A DNA stretch of 64,000 bases from Engelhardtia mirabilis. GTDB taxonomy: Bacteria; Planctomycetota; UBA1135; GCA-002686595. The notes beneath the pieces are model-generated. The model made no database searches and was not told the DNA's origin. It was given only the letters and a program-made list of their open reading frames with translations. This document shows, in pieces, positions 7,247-16,298 of this stretch (within the stretch, counting starts at the first letter, position 1; the number at the start of each line of letters is the position of its first letter). Both the position numbers and the translations under genes were made by a program. The stretch is taken from NCBI GenBank assembly GCA_007751255.1, contig CP036296.1:2542001-2606000 (forward strand). Reading direction: 5' to 3'.

Positions 7247-9778
7247 CTACCTGTCGCCGACTTGCCAAGCGCCTGACAAGGCCCGGACCGTCCTGAACCC
7301 GAGATCGCGGTTGGTCTCGAGGCCAAACATCTCGTTGCGCGCGCCCGAGCGGCCGGCGGACCTGGCCTGGCCCTTGTGACGCACCGGGTAGTGGGGCCCG
7401 TAGGTGTCCTCGGGGTCGGGGTGTCGGTACTCGCCCGTTGCGGGGTTGAACTCACCCCTCTCGCGATAGCCCCAGTACTCCTCGCGGCACCACTCGCCGA
7501 CGTTGCCCACCGTGTCGTGCAGGCCGAAGGCGTTGGCGGCGTAGATCCCCACCGGCGCGTGCAAACTGAGGACCGGCCAGTGGCCGGTGTGATCCCCGTC
7601 CACGAAGTCCACCGGTCCGCTGAGCGAGGTGTCGACGACCAGGTCGCGACCCGCTTCGAGGCGATCGCCGAACCAATAGATCGTGTCGGTCCCCGCGCGA
7701 TTGGCGAACTCGAACTGCGCCTCTGTGGGCAGGTCGAGGCCGATGTGCTTGCCGAAGAGCACGGCCTCGCCGTGGCGCACGGTTTCGACCGGGTGCCGCG
7801 CCGTCACGACGTAGTCGAGGTGCCCCTCGCCTGGACGCCAGTAGCTCGTGTTGAAGCCCATCACGCGCTCGAACTGTCCCTGAGTCGTTTCGAACTTCGA
7901 GATGAGGAAGGGCGCCAGGGTCAGGTGCGAGCGGTCACCCAACCACTCGTGGGGCAGCGCCTCGGGATCGTAGTTCGGACCGTCGGGATCCTGCGCTTGG
8001 CGTCCGAACCAGAAGCTGCCACCGGGCACCAGCACCAGGACCACCGTTGTCTGCGACGTGCATTGAATCCTGTCGTCGGGCCCGGCGCGTTCGGGAATCT
8101 CGCCCGCGCGGCCCCACACGGCGAACTCCTCCAAGCCTGAGTGGGGATCCGGTCCCAGAGGAATCAAGCCAGGCTGGGGTTCGATCACCAATCCGCCGTA
8201 GGTCGGCGCCTGCGCGATGCGCTCGATCGTGGCCATCCACTCCTCGCCGAGCGCGCCGACGGTCGCCGCGTCTCGCGCGGCGGCGTGGCCGCGTCGATTG
8301 AGCACGTCGTAGTAGCCCCCGTGCTCGCGGGCAGGATCGAACAGATCGGTTGCGACCTCCTCGGGCTCACGGTCGCGCGGGGGGAACTCGCCCACGGGCC
8401 GGTCCCGCCACCGCGTGGTCGAAAGCTGAGGCTGCAACCGCTGGGCCAAGCGGTCCGCCTCGTCGAGCCAAGCGTCCAAGTCCCCGAGCCGACTCGGGTC
8501 GGCGGGCCACAGGCTGCGAGCCTGCTCCTCGAGCACCCGCGCACGGTCCAAGGCTGCGTTGTGATCGATGGAGCGGTTGAGGGCGCTGACCTTGCCGAGC
8601 GAGCCGAGGGTCACACCCAGGGCGATCGAGAGCAGCACGAACGTCGCCACCAGTCCGGCAAACAGACCGCGGTTGCGGCGCACTAGGGACTGCAGTCGGT
8701 GGAAGCCCGTCGCGCGGCGGGCGCGCACCGGAAGGCGTGCAACCGTGCGTCGCAGGTCGTCCGCGAACTCGCCCGCCGTGCGTGGGCGCAGCTCCGGATC
8801 CTTGGCCAGGGCAGCGCTGGCCAGCACCTCGAGGTCGCGCGGCAGGTCCGGGCGCACGCGCCGCAGCCGCCGCGGCGCGGTGCGCGAAATGCGCGCGATG
8901 GCCGAGGCCGGGTCGAGCCCCGACAGGTCGATGGGGGAGTGACCCACCAGCAACTCGAACAGCATCACGCCCAGCGCATAGACGTCGCTGCGCTCGTCGA
9001 CCAGCTCCACGCGACCCTCGGCCTGCTCGGGGCTCATGGTCGCCAGGGTGCCGACGATCTGCCCGCTGAAGGTCAAGAGGGTCGAGCGGTCGGTGCCCGT
9101 GATCGCGGCGATGCCGAAGTCGAGCACCACCGCACGGCCCTCGCTGGTGACCAGCACGTTGCTGGCCTTGAGGTCGCGGTGGATGATCCCCGCGGCGTGC
9201 GCGACTTGAATGCCGTCGGCCACATCGGCCAGGGTCTCGACCACGCGCTCCCAGGTCCAGCCCACGCAGGCCCTGTCGATGGGCACACCTTCGATGCGCT
9301 CCATCGCGAACCAGGGCACGTCGACGCCGGCAATCGAGTCGACGCCTGCCGCGTAGATGCGCGCCAGGTTGTCGTGTTGGAGTCGCCCGAGGATCTCGGC
9401 TTCGCGCTCGAAGCGCTTGACGGCCAGGGGCGCGTAGCGATCCCAGCGCAGGACCTTGAGCGCTACGGTGCGCCGGGGACGCTCCTGCTCGGCCAGGTAG
9501 ACCACGCCCATGCCGCCCCAACCGAGCTCGTCGAGGATGCGGAAGCCGCCGATGGAGTGGGGCCGCGCCGGCGGTGGACCGGGGGCCATGCGCTCGGGCG
9601 AGTCCTCGAGGAAGCCGGCCGCCTGGTCGTGGTGATCAAGCAGCTCGCGCAGCTCGTCGACGATCGCGGGGACCGCGGAACGGAGCCGGGCGAAGTGCAC
9701 CTCGCGCTCTTTCATGCTGAGCGGCGCGAGGCGAGCGAACTGCTCCACCAAGCCGAGATCGGATTCCGAGGGCGCCAT
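7247..9778 (-). CDS. Transmembrane Ser/Thr kinase with FGE-sulfatase-like C-terminal domain
   Basis: An 843-residue receptor-like kinase. The cytoplasmic Hanks-type domain (about 78-355) has the glycine loop GWGGMGVV, VALK (Lys108), HRDLKASN (Asp202), DFG (220-222) and MSPEQ in place of APE. One membrane segment follows at about 373-395. The rest contains a helical spacer and a FGE/SUMF1-like domain (about 590-835) marked by LVLVPGGSFWFG, LPTEAQFEFA and GNVGEWCREEYW. In sulfatase-activating FGE the last core carries two catalytic cysteines; here that stretch reads ARSAGRSGARNEMF without Cys, so a ligand-sensing role is more likely than catalysis. It lies upstream of the sigma-factor gene and is probably co-expressed with it; a -10-like TAGCCT lies 12 nt before the ATG. 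Confidence 0.9.
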   Translation of the reverse strand: MAPSESDLGLVEQFARLAPLSMKEREVHFARLRSAVPAIVDELRELLDHHDQAAGFLEDSPERMAPGPPPARPHSIGGFRILDELGWGGMGVVYLAEQERPRRTVALKVLRWDRYAPLAVKRFEREAEILGRLQHDNLARIYAAGVDSIAGVDVPWFAMERIEGVPIDRACVGWTWERVVETLADVADGIQVAHAAGIIHRDLKASNVLVTSEGRAVVLDFGIAAITGTDRSTLLTFSGQIVGTLATMSPEQAEGRVELVDERSDVYALGVMLFELLVGHSPIDLSGLDPASAIARISRTAPRRLRRVRPDLPRDLEVLASAALAKDPELRPRTAGEFADDLRRTVARLPVRARRATGFHRLQSLVRRNRGLFAGLVATFVLLSIALGVTLGSLGKVSALNRSIDHNAALDRARVLEEQARSLWPADPSRLGDLDAWLDEADRLAQRLQPQLSTTRWRDRPVGEFPPRDREPEEVATDLFDPAREHGGYYDVLNRRGHAAARDAATVGALGEEWMATIERIAQAPTYGGLVIEPQPGLIPLGPDPHSGLEEFAVWGRAGEIPERAGPDDRIQCTSQTTVVLVLVPGGSFWFGRQAQDPDGPNYDPEALPHEWLGDRSHLTLAPFLISKFETTQGQFERVMGFNTSYWRPGEGHLDYVVTARHPVETVRHGEAVLFGKHIGLDLPTEAQFEFANRAGTDTIYWFGDRLEAGRDLVVDTSLSGPVDFVDGDHTGHWPVLSLHAPVGIYAANAFGLHDTVGNVGEWCREEYWGYRERGEFNPATGEYRHPDPEDTYGPHYPVRHKGQARSAGRSGARNEMFGLETNRDLGFRTVRALSGAWQVGDR

Positions 9779-10064
9779 GAGAGCGCCGTGAGGCTAGCGC
9801 GCATGGGCCGCCGGGATCCAATCCGGAGCGGTCCAACCGGTTGCTGGCGGCCCCCGATCGCCCCTTGGCGGTGCTCTGTGAGTCGGCGCGTTGGCCGGTC
9901 GCGCCCGCGAGATGGGTTGCCGGGCACAGCCGAGGGCCCGTTGGGTCGAACGGTTGCCGAAGTTCGGGATCGATGGCGCGGCCACCCGCGTTCGCAGCCC
10001 TGGGCGACTCGGTCTAGACTGCGCCCCTGACCCTCTCCAGCGACCCTGACAGACCGCTCCAGCC

Positions 10065-10859
10065 ATGTCCGCAACCGCCCGGCACCGCCTCACAGACCGC
10101 CACGTCCTCGTCACCGGAGCCGGTACCGGCATCGGCCGCGCGATCGCCCTGCGGCTGGGAGCCGAGGGCGCGCGCCTGACCCTGGCGGCGCGCACCGTGG
10201 AGCGCCTCGACGAGGTGGCCCAGCAGATCCTCACCGCCGGCGGGCACCTGCCGGGGACGGCCGCGCTCGACATTCGTGATCGCGCCGCCGTGGATGCGGC
10301 GTTTGCGGCGGCGGCGGCGGAGCGTGGGCCGCTCTACGCGCTCGTCGCCAACGCGGGCATCGGTGGCGCCAACGAGCCGGGCCCCGACGATCGCTTCGAC
10401 GACCTGGTCGCGACCAACCTGACTGGGACCTACTCCTGCTGCCGCGCCGCCCAGCGCCACCTGGCCGAGGGGCCCGGGGCGCGGCACCTGGTGCTGATCG
10501 CGTCGATCCTGGGGCGCATCGGGGTCGCCGGCTACACCGGCTATTGCGCGTCGAAGACGGCCCTGACCGGGCTCGCGCGGGCCCTGGCCATGGAGCTCGC
10601 GGCGAACGAGGTGCAGGTCAACGCGGTCTGCCCCGGCTGGGTCGACACGGCCATGGCGCGGGAAGGCATCGACGGCATCGCGGCCGCCGTCGGCTGCACC
10701 CACGAAGAGGCCTACGCCATGGCGATGCGCGACGTGCCGCTCGGGCGAATGTCCGAACCCGAGGACGTGGCCGGAATGGTGGCCTGGCTCCTGTCGTCCG
10801 ACGCGCGCGGGGTGACGGGTCAAGCGCTCGACATGAACGGCGGAGCCTTCATGCTCTGA
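10065..10859 (+). CDS. Short-chain dehydrogenase/reductase (SDR)
   Basis: A 264-residue classical SDR: cofactor-binding TGAGTGIG (17-24), NAG (96-98), catalytic Ser147, Tyr160 and Lys164 (YCASK), and a C-terminal DMNGG end usual for FabG-like enzymes. It should oxidise or reduce an alcohol/ketone or a 3-oxoacyl thioester using NAD(P)H in the cytoplasm. Residues 36-43 (LTLAARTV) have an Arg after the second strand, which tends to favour NADP(H). It is monocistronic: the 286 bp upstream separate it from the divergent kinase gene, and the next gene is convergent. Substrate not determinable; FabG itself is not claimed because no fatty-acid genes are nearby. Confidence 0.87.
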   Translation: MSATARHRLTDRHVLVTGAGTGIGRAIALRLGAEGARLTLAARTVERLDEVAQQILTAGGHLPGTAALDIRDRAAVDAAFAAAAAERGPLYALVANAGIGGANEPGPDDRFDDLVATNLTGTYSCCRAAQRHLAEGPGARHLVLIASILGRIGVAGYTGYCASKTALTGLARALAMELAANEVQVNAVCPGWVDTAMAREGIDGIAAAVGCTHEEAYAMAMRDVPLGRMSEPEDVAGMVAWLLSSDARGVTGQALDMNGGAFML

Positions 10860-10954
10860 CCGCGGTTCGGCTGCCATGCCTGTGCGGGCGAACTCGCGCG
10901 GGGAGCAGCCCCCTGCGGTCCGATCCGCTCACGCAACCCCGTCCGGATCGGCGG

Positions 10955-12199
10955 CTACTTCCGCTGCGGCAGCGGCAAGGCGATCGCCGCGATGGCCGGG
11001 ATCGGCGGGAAGGGCATCGAGAAACGCCAGCCGCGCAGCTTCTCCGACGACCAACCGACCTGTTCCAGGGCGTACGCCACGATTTCGGCGCATCCGGGCA
11101 CCTGGGCCGAGGCGAGTCCCGTCAATCCGCGTCCTAGATCGACCACGCGTTCGCCGAAGGGCAGGCTGCGACCGGAGCGCTCACCGGCGGCGAAGGGTGA
11201 GTGCCCGTCCATGCGACCCAAGAGCCGCACCTCGGGGAAGGGCGGCAGTTGCAGGTCTTCGTGCACGAGCACGTCGAGCTGCACGTGTTCGACCGGTGTG
11301 ATCAGGTTGGTCCCGATCTCGCTCCAGCCGTCATCCGTGTCGACGGTGGCCGGGCCGATCTCCCGCGTCACGGTTGCGTAGACGCAGGTGAGTTGTGCGG
11401 TGTTTCCGATCGGCCCGCCGGGCAGCACGTAGCGAACCTGGTCGGAGGTGGGCTCCGCGTCCACGCGGGGGAGGGGCGACGTGCAGAACTGGGGCAACAA
11501 CGGTGCGCCGCCCGGACCGCCGGCGGGCGGCACGATCGGCTCGGACTCCGACGGCTTCGGGAGGCCGGCATCGAGGTCGTAGGACTGGCGTCCGAAGAGC
11601 TGCCAGCGCACCTCCGGTCGGATCCGGCGGAAGTCGAGCAGGCCGCCGATGTCGAGGGTGTCGACCCAGCCGGGCTTCGAGGCACTCGGGTAGAGCACGG
11701 TCGCCGACAGTTGCACCCGAGCCTGGACGCCCCAGATGGCGCTGTTGCCCTGGAAGGCCAGGCGCCGGGCGGCCTCGAGGGTCTCGGGCTCCAGGCGCTC
11801 GTGGGCCAGGCCCTGGACCAGCATCTCGAGCGAGGAGCGGTCCCCCGCGTGGCGGTTGACCATGGCGTCGAAGCGCTCGATGGCGGCGGCCAACTCGGCG
11901 TCCCGCTCGGCGCCGGCCATGCTCCCCAGGGTGTCCCGGACGATCTTGAGCCCACTGTTGCCCGGGACGAATCGCAGGGCGGCGGCCGGATCCGAGGAGG
12001 CGATCAGGCGCGACAGCTTCCAGGTCAGGTTCTTGTTGAGCCCGAAGCGGCGACTGAGGTCCTGGGGGCGGCTCGGATCGGCGTCCAGGGACCGCAGGAG
12101 CCGGTCGACGGCCTGGCGCAGCGACTGGACAGCGACACCGAATTCATCGGCGAAGGCGCCCGGGTGGGGCGGCGCGGCGGCTTGGGGGACGAGCTCCAT
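10955..12199 (-). CDS. Unknown protein with possible N-terminal helix-turn-helix
   Basis: A 414-residue protein I do not recognise. No signal peptide or membrane segment is visible. Residues 45-75 (a short helix, then RRFGLNKNLTWKLSRLI) resemble a winged-helix/HTH segment that could bind DNA or another protein. The middle is mixed alpha/beta; the C-terminal third has alternating hydrophobics and a proline-rich end (MPFPPIPAIAAIALPLPQ). Start ATG at 12199 is supported by the -10-like TACACT just 6 nt upstream, which would give a leaderless transcript. It is convergent with the SDR gene and divergent from the secreted-protein gene at 12458. A regulatory role is a guess. Confidence 0.7.
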   Translation of the reverse strand: MELVPQAAAPPHPGAFADEFGVAVQSLRQAVDRLLRSLDADPSRPQDLSRRFGLNKNLTWKLSRLIASSDPAAALRFVPGNSGLKIVRDTLGSMAGAERDAELAAAIERFDAMVNRHAGDRSSLEMLVQGLAHERLEPETLEAARRLAFQGNSAIWGVQARVQLSATVLYPSASKPGWVDTLDIGGLLDFRRIRPEVRWQLFGRQSYDLDAGLPKPSESEPIVPPAGGPGGAPLLPQFCTSPLPRVDAEPTSDQVRYVLPGGPIGNTAQLTCVYATVTREIGPATVDTDDGWSEIGTNLITPVEHVQLDVLVHEDLQLPPFPEVRLLGRMDGHSPFAAGERSGRSLPFGERVVDLGRGLTGLASAQVPGCAEIVAYALEQVGWSSEKLRGWRFSMPFPPIPAIAAIALPLPQRK

Positions 12200-12205
12200 G
12201 GGGGA

Positions 12206-12211
12206 AGTGTA
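12206..12211 (-). promoter_or_regulatory. -10-like hexamer for a leaderless transcript
   Basis: TACACT on the minus strand ends 6 nt before the ATG at 12199. At the usual 6-7 nt from the -10 box, the transcription start would fall on the start codon itself. No convincing -35 match is seen at 17 bp, and no Shine-Dalgarno fits in the 6-nt gap. Confidence 0.45.
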
Positions 12212-12457
12212 GACCAGCGGGGGGGAATCGGAGCATCTCCCGCGATATTACCGGGGGAAAGTTGCAGTGAAGTGTCCGCGAACGCGGTACAACCTCCCAC
12301 GGCGACCGCGCTCGACCCCACCAGGTCCCCGCTCCCGCCGAGAGACCCCCGCACAAGCGTCCCAACCAGTCGTCGGCCGAAGGCGACTCGGGACCTCCGA
12401 CCCGCCCGGTGCGGGTCGCACTGAACCTCGCTACCCCAACCGCTGGACCCTCGGAAC

Positions 12458-13849
12458 ATGCAGAAGCTCACTCCCCTCGCCGCGCTCTTCGCCGGCTCGA
12501 TGCTGGCCCCGGCCGCCCTGGCACAGGCCGAACTGGTCCAAGCCCTCGGCAACGGCGGCGCGATCGACGTCAGCCTCGACGGCTCGGTCGTCGTCATCGG
12601 CACCAACACCTGGACCGAGTCGGGCGGCTTCGTGCCGGTCGCCGGCACCAATGGCCTGGTCGCCATCGATGCCGCTGGCGTCAGGCTCGCGGGTCAAGTC
12701 GTCGACGGCCTCGCCTTCAACAACGCCGGCTACTGGGACGGCGCCACCTGGACGGCCCTGGGCAGCGTCAGCGGCAACTGCGACGCGAACAAGTCGTCGG
12801 CCTACGACATTAGCGCGGACGGCGGCACCGTCGTCGGCCTGGCCTGGGACGGCTGCACCGCGCGCGCCTTCTACTGGACCCAGCCCTCGGGCCTCGTCGC
12901 CCTGACCGGCGCCGGCAGCGGCAGCTACCGCGCCAACTGCGTCGACTTCTTCGGCAGCACCGTGGGTGGCTGGGACCGCATCAACGGCTCGAGCAACCAG
13001 CCCGCCGTCTGGACCGACCTGTCCATGCCCCCGACGATCGTCGGCGCCGACGGCGAAGTGCGCGCCATCTCGGCCGACGGCACCGTCTTCGCCGGTCAGG
13101 AGAGCTTCCAGGCCGCGATCATGCGGATCGGCCAGCCGGCCGAGTACATCCCGACCCCGGCGGGCGTCGCGGCGGGCAGCTCGATCCTCTACGACTGCGA
13201 TGCGGCCGGACAGGTCTTCGTCGGCCAGGGCGGCGGTGCGGGTCCCTTCGCCGCGCCGGCGGCGATCTACTACCGCGCGGACGTGGGCTCGATCGCCCTC
13301 GCCGACCTCGCTGAAGGTCTCGGCGCGACCCTCCCCGTGGGCGCGACCATGTCGGTCGCCTCCGCGGTCTCCGCCGACGGCCTGACCGTCGTCGGTGGCC
13401 TGCAGACCTTCGCGCCGTTCCCCAGCGACGCGTTCATCCTGCGTCTGCCGGACGCCTTCCTGCTGCGCGACACGGCCGACATCTCCCTGAGCCTCGGCGG
13501 AACCCAGAACCTCGACGTGCTCGCGGGTCCGGACAAGGCTGGCGACCTCTACTACGTGCTCGGTAGCGCCAGCGGCTCCGCGCCCGGCGTGGTGGTCGAC
13601 GGGATCAACATCCCGCTCAACCTCGACTCCTACTTCCTGTTCACGCTCAACAACGCCAACACGTTGATCGCGAACTCCTTCGGCTTCCTCGATGCCACGG
13701 GCAAGGCCAGCGCGTCGATCACCCTCCCGGCCGGCTCCGACGCGAGCCTCGCCGGCCTCAGCGTCGACCACGCCTACGCCGTCATCGACAGCACCCTCTT
13801 CGGGGTCAGCGCGGCCAGCAACACCCAGTCGCTGAACCTGATCCCCTGA
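12458..13849 (+). CDS. Secreted HAF-repeat-like beta-propeller protein
   Basis: A 463-residue exported protein. Residues 1-23 form a Sec signal ending ALAQA. The body (about 25-335) repeats short motifs of the type AISADGTVFAG, DISADGGTVVGLA and AVSADGLTVVGG, matching HAF/PEP-CTERM extracellular repeats that build a propeller-like surface protein. The last 120 residues form a separate all-beta domain beginning near SLSLGGTQNLDVLAG, with a pattern seen in many secreted planctomycete proteins, probably an adhesion or anchoring module. No catalytic motif is visible. Start ATG at 12458 is set by the signal peptide. It has its own promoter region (258 bp to the divergent gene) and is convergent with the GT4 gene at 13992. 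Confidence 0.82.
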   Translation: MQKLTPLAALFAGSMLAPAALAQAELVQALGNGGAIDVSLDGSVVVIGTNTWTESGGFVPVAGTNGLVAIDAAGVRLAGQVVDGLAFNNAGYWDGATWTALGSVSGNCDANKSSAYDISADGGTVVGLAWDGCTARAFYWTQPSGLVALTGAGSGSYRANCVDFFGSTVGGWDRINGSSNQPAVWTDLSMPPTIVGADGEVRAISADGTVFAGQESFQAAIMRIGQPAEYIPTPAGVAAGSSILYDCDAAGQVFVGQGGGAGPFAAPAAIYYRADVGSIALADLAEGLGATLPVGATMSVASAVSADGLTVVGGLQTFAPFPSDAFILRLPDAFLLRDTADISLSLGGTQNLDVLAGPDKAGDLYYVLGSASGSAPGVVVDGINIPLNLDSYFLFTLNNANTLIANSFGFLDATGKASASITLPAGSDASLAGLSVDHAYAVIDSTLFGVSAASNTQSLNLIP

Positions 13850-13991
13850 ACTCGAGCGGCGCGGACGGCGAGTGATCGCCACCCCGCCGCCAACGGTTCC
13901 CCCCCCGGCTGGCCCGGCGCGCTTCGGTTTCACCGTCGCGGGTCGGGCCGGCTTCGTTCGGGCTGGTCTGGATCGGCTTTGCCGCAGCGGG

Positions 13992-15317
13992 TCAGCGCTG
14001 ACTCTCGAGCCACTGGATGTGCTTCTGCATCTCCAGTGCCCAGCGCTCCACTTCGTCGAAGCGGCGCAGGAAGGCGTCGGCCGGTGCGAGCAGGTCGTCC
14101 AGACCGTCCGGACAGGTCACGGGCCCGTCGGCCAGGACCTGGTCGTAGAGCTCCAAGAGGCTCGCCATGTGGCGCTCCTTGGTGAAGCGCGCCACGGAGT
14201 CGAGGCAGCCCTGTTGGATGCGCCGCTGCAAGGCGCCGTCGCCGAGCAATTCGAGGATCTTCGCCGCCAGGTCGCGCTCGTCGCGTGGGCGTGCGAGCAG
14301 GCCCGTCTCGCCCGGTCGCACCATCTCCGGCAGTCCGGCGATGTCGCTGGCGATCATCGGCAGGCCGCTCAAGTAGCTCTCGTAGGTCGTGACCGGCGAG
14401 TTCTCGCACCACCACGACGGCAAGACCTGGCAGGTGGCGCGGCCCAGGTGCTCGCCGACCTGCTCGTGGGGGACCCGGCCCAGGAAGATCCCGTCGGCGT
14501 CGAGTCCGAGTTCGGATGCGAGGGTCTTCAGCGGCTCCAGCTCGGGCCCACCGCCGACCACCGACAGAACCGCGTCGGGCCGGGCGGCGAGCACCAGGGG
14601 CCAGGCGCGCACGAGGGTCTCCACGCCCTTCTCGCGCACCAACCGGCCCAGGAACAGCACGCGATTGGAGTCCCTGGGGGGCAGGTCCGCCGCCGAGCGC
14701 GCCGAGTCGTCGCCGCCGTCGGTCCACAGGGGCACACCGATCGCGCGCGGGAAGCCGTGGGCCGCGAGCTGCTCGGCCAGGAACTGGCTGGGGCAGGCGA
14801 AGGCACGCAGGTTGCGCTTGAGCGCCTCGTAGCGCAGCTTCCAAGCGGTCACGATGCGGCCGTCGAAGGGATAGTTCGCTTCACAGCCGTGCTCGAAGCA
14901 CTTGCGTCCGGGTCCGCCCGAGCAGACCGTCCCGTCGCCCCAGGTCATCCACGAGTTCGGGCACAGGTAGCCGAAGTCGTGGGCGGTCATCATCACCGGC
15001 ACGCCGAGCCGAGCCGCGGCGCCCAGGAAGCCCACCGGGAAGTGGTGCACGTTGTGCAGGTGGATCAGGTCCGGGCGGAAGCCGCCGGCGAACTCGGTGA
15101 AGGTGCCCTCGAGCTCGGGGTCGTGCACCAGCCGCGCCGCGTCGAACTCGGGCCGCTGCACGATGCAGGTCCGATCGCTGCGCTCGGATCGCTCGGGGTC
15201 CCCGGCGAAGAAGGCCACGTCGTGGCCGCGCGCGCGTAACTCGTCGATGAGCCCGTGGCAGTAGATCTCGGCGCCGCCGACCTTGCCGGCGAAGGAGTTG
15301 ACCTGGACGATCCGCAT
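13992..15317 (-). CDS. Glycosyltransferase family 4 (GT-B)
   Basis: A 441-residue retaining GT-B glycosyltransferase. The N-terminal acceptor domain begins MRIVQVNSFAGKVGGAE, with a Cys-rich loop (four Cys between about 118 and 145) often found in surface-polysaccharide GT4 enzymes. The C-terminal nucleotide-sugar domain has VLFLGRLVREKGVETL, the acidic motif as ENSPVTTYESYLSGLP, and ASDIAGLPEMV. It would add a sugar to a lipid- or glycan-linked acceptor at the inner face of the membrane. I start at ATG 15317, where the fold begins and a -10-like TACACT lies 7 nt upstream; the frame is open further. A GT-like gene precedes it by 31 bp, both on the minus strand. Confidence 0.9.
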   Translation of the reverse strand: MRIVQVNSFAGKVGGAEIYCHGLIDELRARGHDVAFFAGDPERSERSDRTCIVQRPEFDAARLVHDPELEGTFTEFAGGFRPDLIHLHNVHHFPVGFLGAAARLGVPVMMTAHDFGYLCPNSWMTWGDGTVCSGGPGRKCFEHGCEANYPFDGRIVTAWKLRYEALKRNLRAFACPSQFLAEQLAAHGFPRAIGVPLWTDGGDDSARSAADLPPRDSNRVLFLGRLVREKGVETLVRAWPLVLAARPDAVLSVVGGGPELEPLKTLASELGLDADGIFLGRVPHEQVGEHLGRATCQVLPSWWCENSPVTTYESYLSGLPMIASDIAGLPEMVRPGETGLLARPRDERDLAAKILELLGDGALQRRIQQGCLDSVARFTKERHMASLLELYDQVLADGPVTCPDGLDDLLAPADAFLRRFDEVERWALEMQKHIQWLESQR

Positions 15318-15324
15318 GGGGGGG

Positions 15325-15330
15325 AGTGTA
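15325..15330 (-). promoter_or_regulatory. -10-like hexamer before GT4 start
   Basis: TACACT on the minus strand, 7 nt (all C) before the ATG at 15317. This is the same box and nearly the same spacing as at 12206-12211, which suggests a leaderless promoter. It lies in the 31-bp gap after the upstream gene, so the GT4 gene may be transcribed separately as well as from upstream. Confidence 0.42.
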
Positions 15331-15348
15331 GGAGGGAGGGCGCGGGAC

Positions 15349-16017
15349 TCAGCGCAGCTTGCGGAGCAGTCGCGCGGCTCGGCGGCGAAGGCCGCGCAGA
15401 CCGCCGGCCAGGGAGGGCCCACGCTCGAGATCGGAGCGGTGCCTCGCGAGCTCGCGCGCCCACGCGGCGACGCGCAGGTGATCCGCGAGCAGGTGCTCGG
15501 CGGCGGCGAAGAGGTCGTCGTCCACGGGACCCTGGCCGACGGGGCCCTCGGACGCGGGCGTGGCCAGGGCCGCCAGCACGCCTTCGATCGAGAGAGGCGG
15601 GCCGAGCAGCGCGACTCGCAGGGCCGCGGCCAGGTCCGGGTGGGGTGTGAGTGCGGCTGCCGCTTCGATCGGCACGGACGGCTCGCGCGGGCTCGCGGGC
15701 TCCGCGTCGCCGGCCCCCAGGGGCGCTTGCCCCAGGTTCACGGCTCCCAGGCCCAGGTCGGCGGGCAGCCTGGCGGGGTGGACAAGGACGGTCCGATCGG
15801 GGGCGAAGCTCGCCACCGCCGCTGCATAGGCCTCGGTCGCCGCCGGGCAGTGCAGACCGCGTGCCGTCGCTGACGACGCCGCTTCCAGGGCCATTCGCCG
15901 CACTTCGTGACCCGCCGCCGCGAGGGCCCGGGCCAGGTCTCCGGCCAGTGCACGCGCGGAGGGCGGGTCCGCCGCTGGGGCCCCGGCGGGGATCGGTTCG
16001 ACCAATAGAAGTCGCAT
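15349..16017 (-). CDS. Small protein resembling a GT-B N-terminal domain, function unknown
   Basis: A 222-residue Ala/Leu/Arg-rich protein. The opening MRLLLVEPIP...ARALAGDLARALAAAGHEVRRMAL resembles the first beta-alpha unit of GT-B glycosyltransferases, and VLVHPARLP could be a later strand. No nucleotide-sugar-binding C-terminal domain is present, so it is either a truncated glycosyltransferase or a helper protein. The basic C-terminus (GLRRRAARLLRKLR) may touch membrane or nucleic acid. The ATG at 16017 is preferred because the sequence upstream loses coding character. It lies 31 bp before the GT4 gene in the same direction and opposes the larger GT4 gene at 16299. Confidence 0.65.
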   Translation of the reverse strand: MRLLLVEPIPAGAPAADPPSARALAGDLARALAAAGHEVRRMALEAASSATARGLHCPAATEAYAAAVASFAPDRTVLVHPARLPADLGLGAVNLGQAPLGAGDAEPASPREPSVPIEAAAALTPHPDLAAALRVALLGPPLSIEGVLAALATPASEGPVGQGPVDDDLFAAAEHLLADHLRVAAWARELARHRSDLERGPSLAGGLRGLRRRAARLLRKLR

Positions 16018-16284
16018 GGGGGACTGCGGCCGCGACGGGCGATCCCGGCGGGGCGTCCGGGAAGCTAGCCCACATCCGTCACCGGGATCCACGGCCAGCA
16101 CGTCCAATCGGTGGCCCGCGGATGCCTGTCGCTCCCTGACAGCGCCTTCCGAGCCGCCTGGCAGGCAGAGCGCCGAGCCCCGGTAGCGGGGGGAGCGACG
16201 CGCATGGGCCGCCGACTGACGAGAGGCGGCCGTAGGCACGCCGTTTGGGCGTGCTGGGCGCGGATCCTGGTGACCGAAGTGGGC

Positions 16285-16290
16285 TAGCAT
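16285..16290 (+). promoter_or_regulatory. -10-like hexamer before GT4/coiled-coil gene
   Basis: TAGCAT on the plus strand, ending 8 nt before the ATG at 16299. It fits a leaderless or nearly leaderless start for the glycosyltransferase gene. The intervening bases contain GGGAG, which could also serve as a ribosome-binding site if transcription starts further upstream. Confidence 0.35.
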
Positions 16291-16298
16291 GGGAGCCG

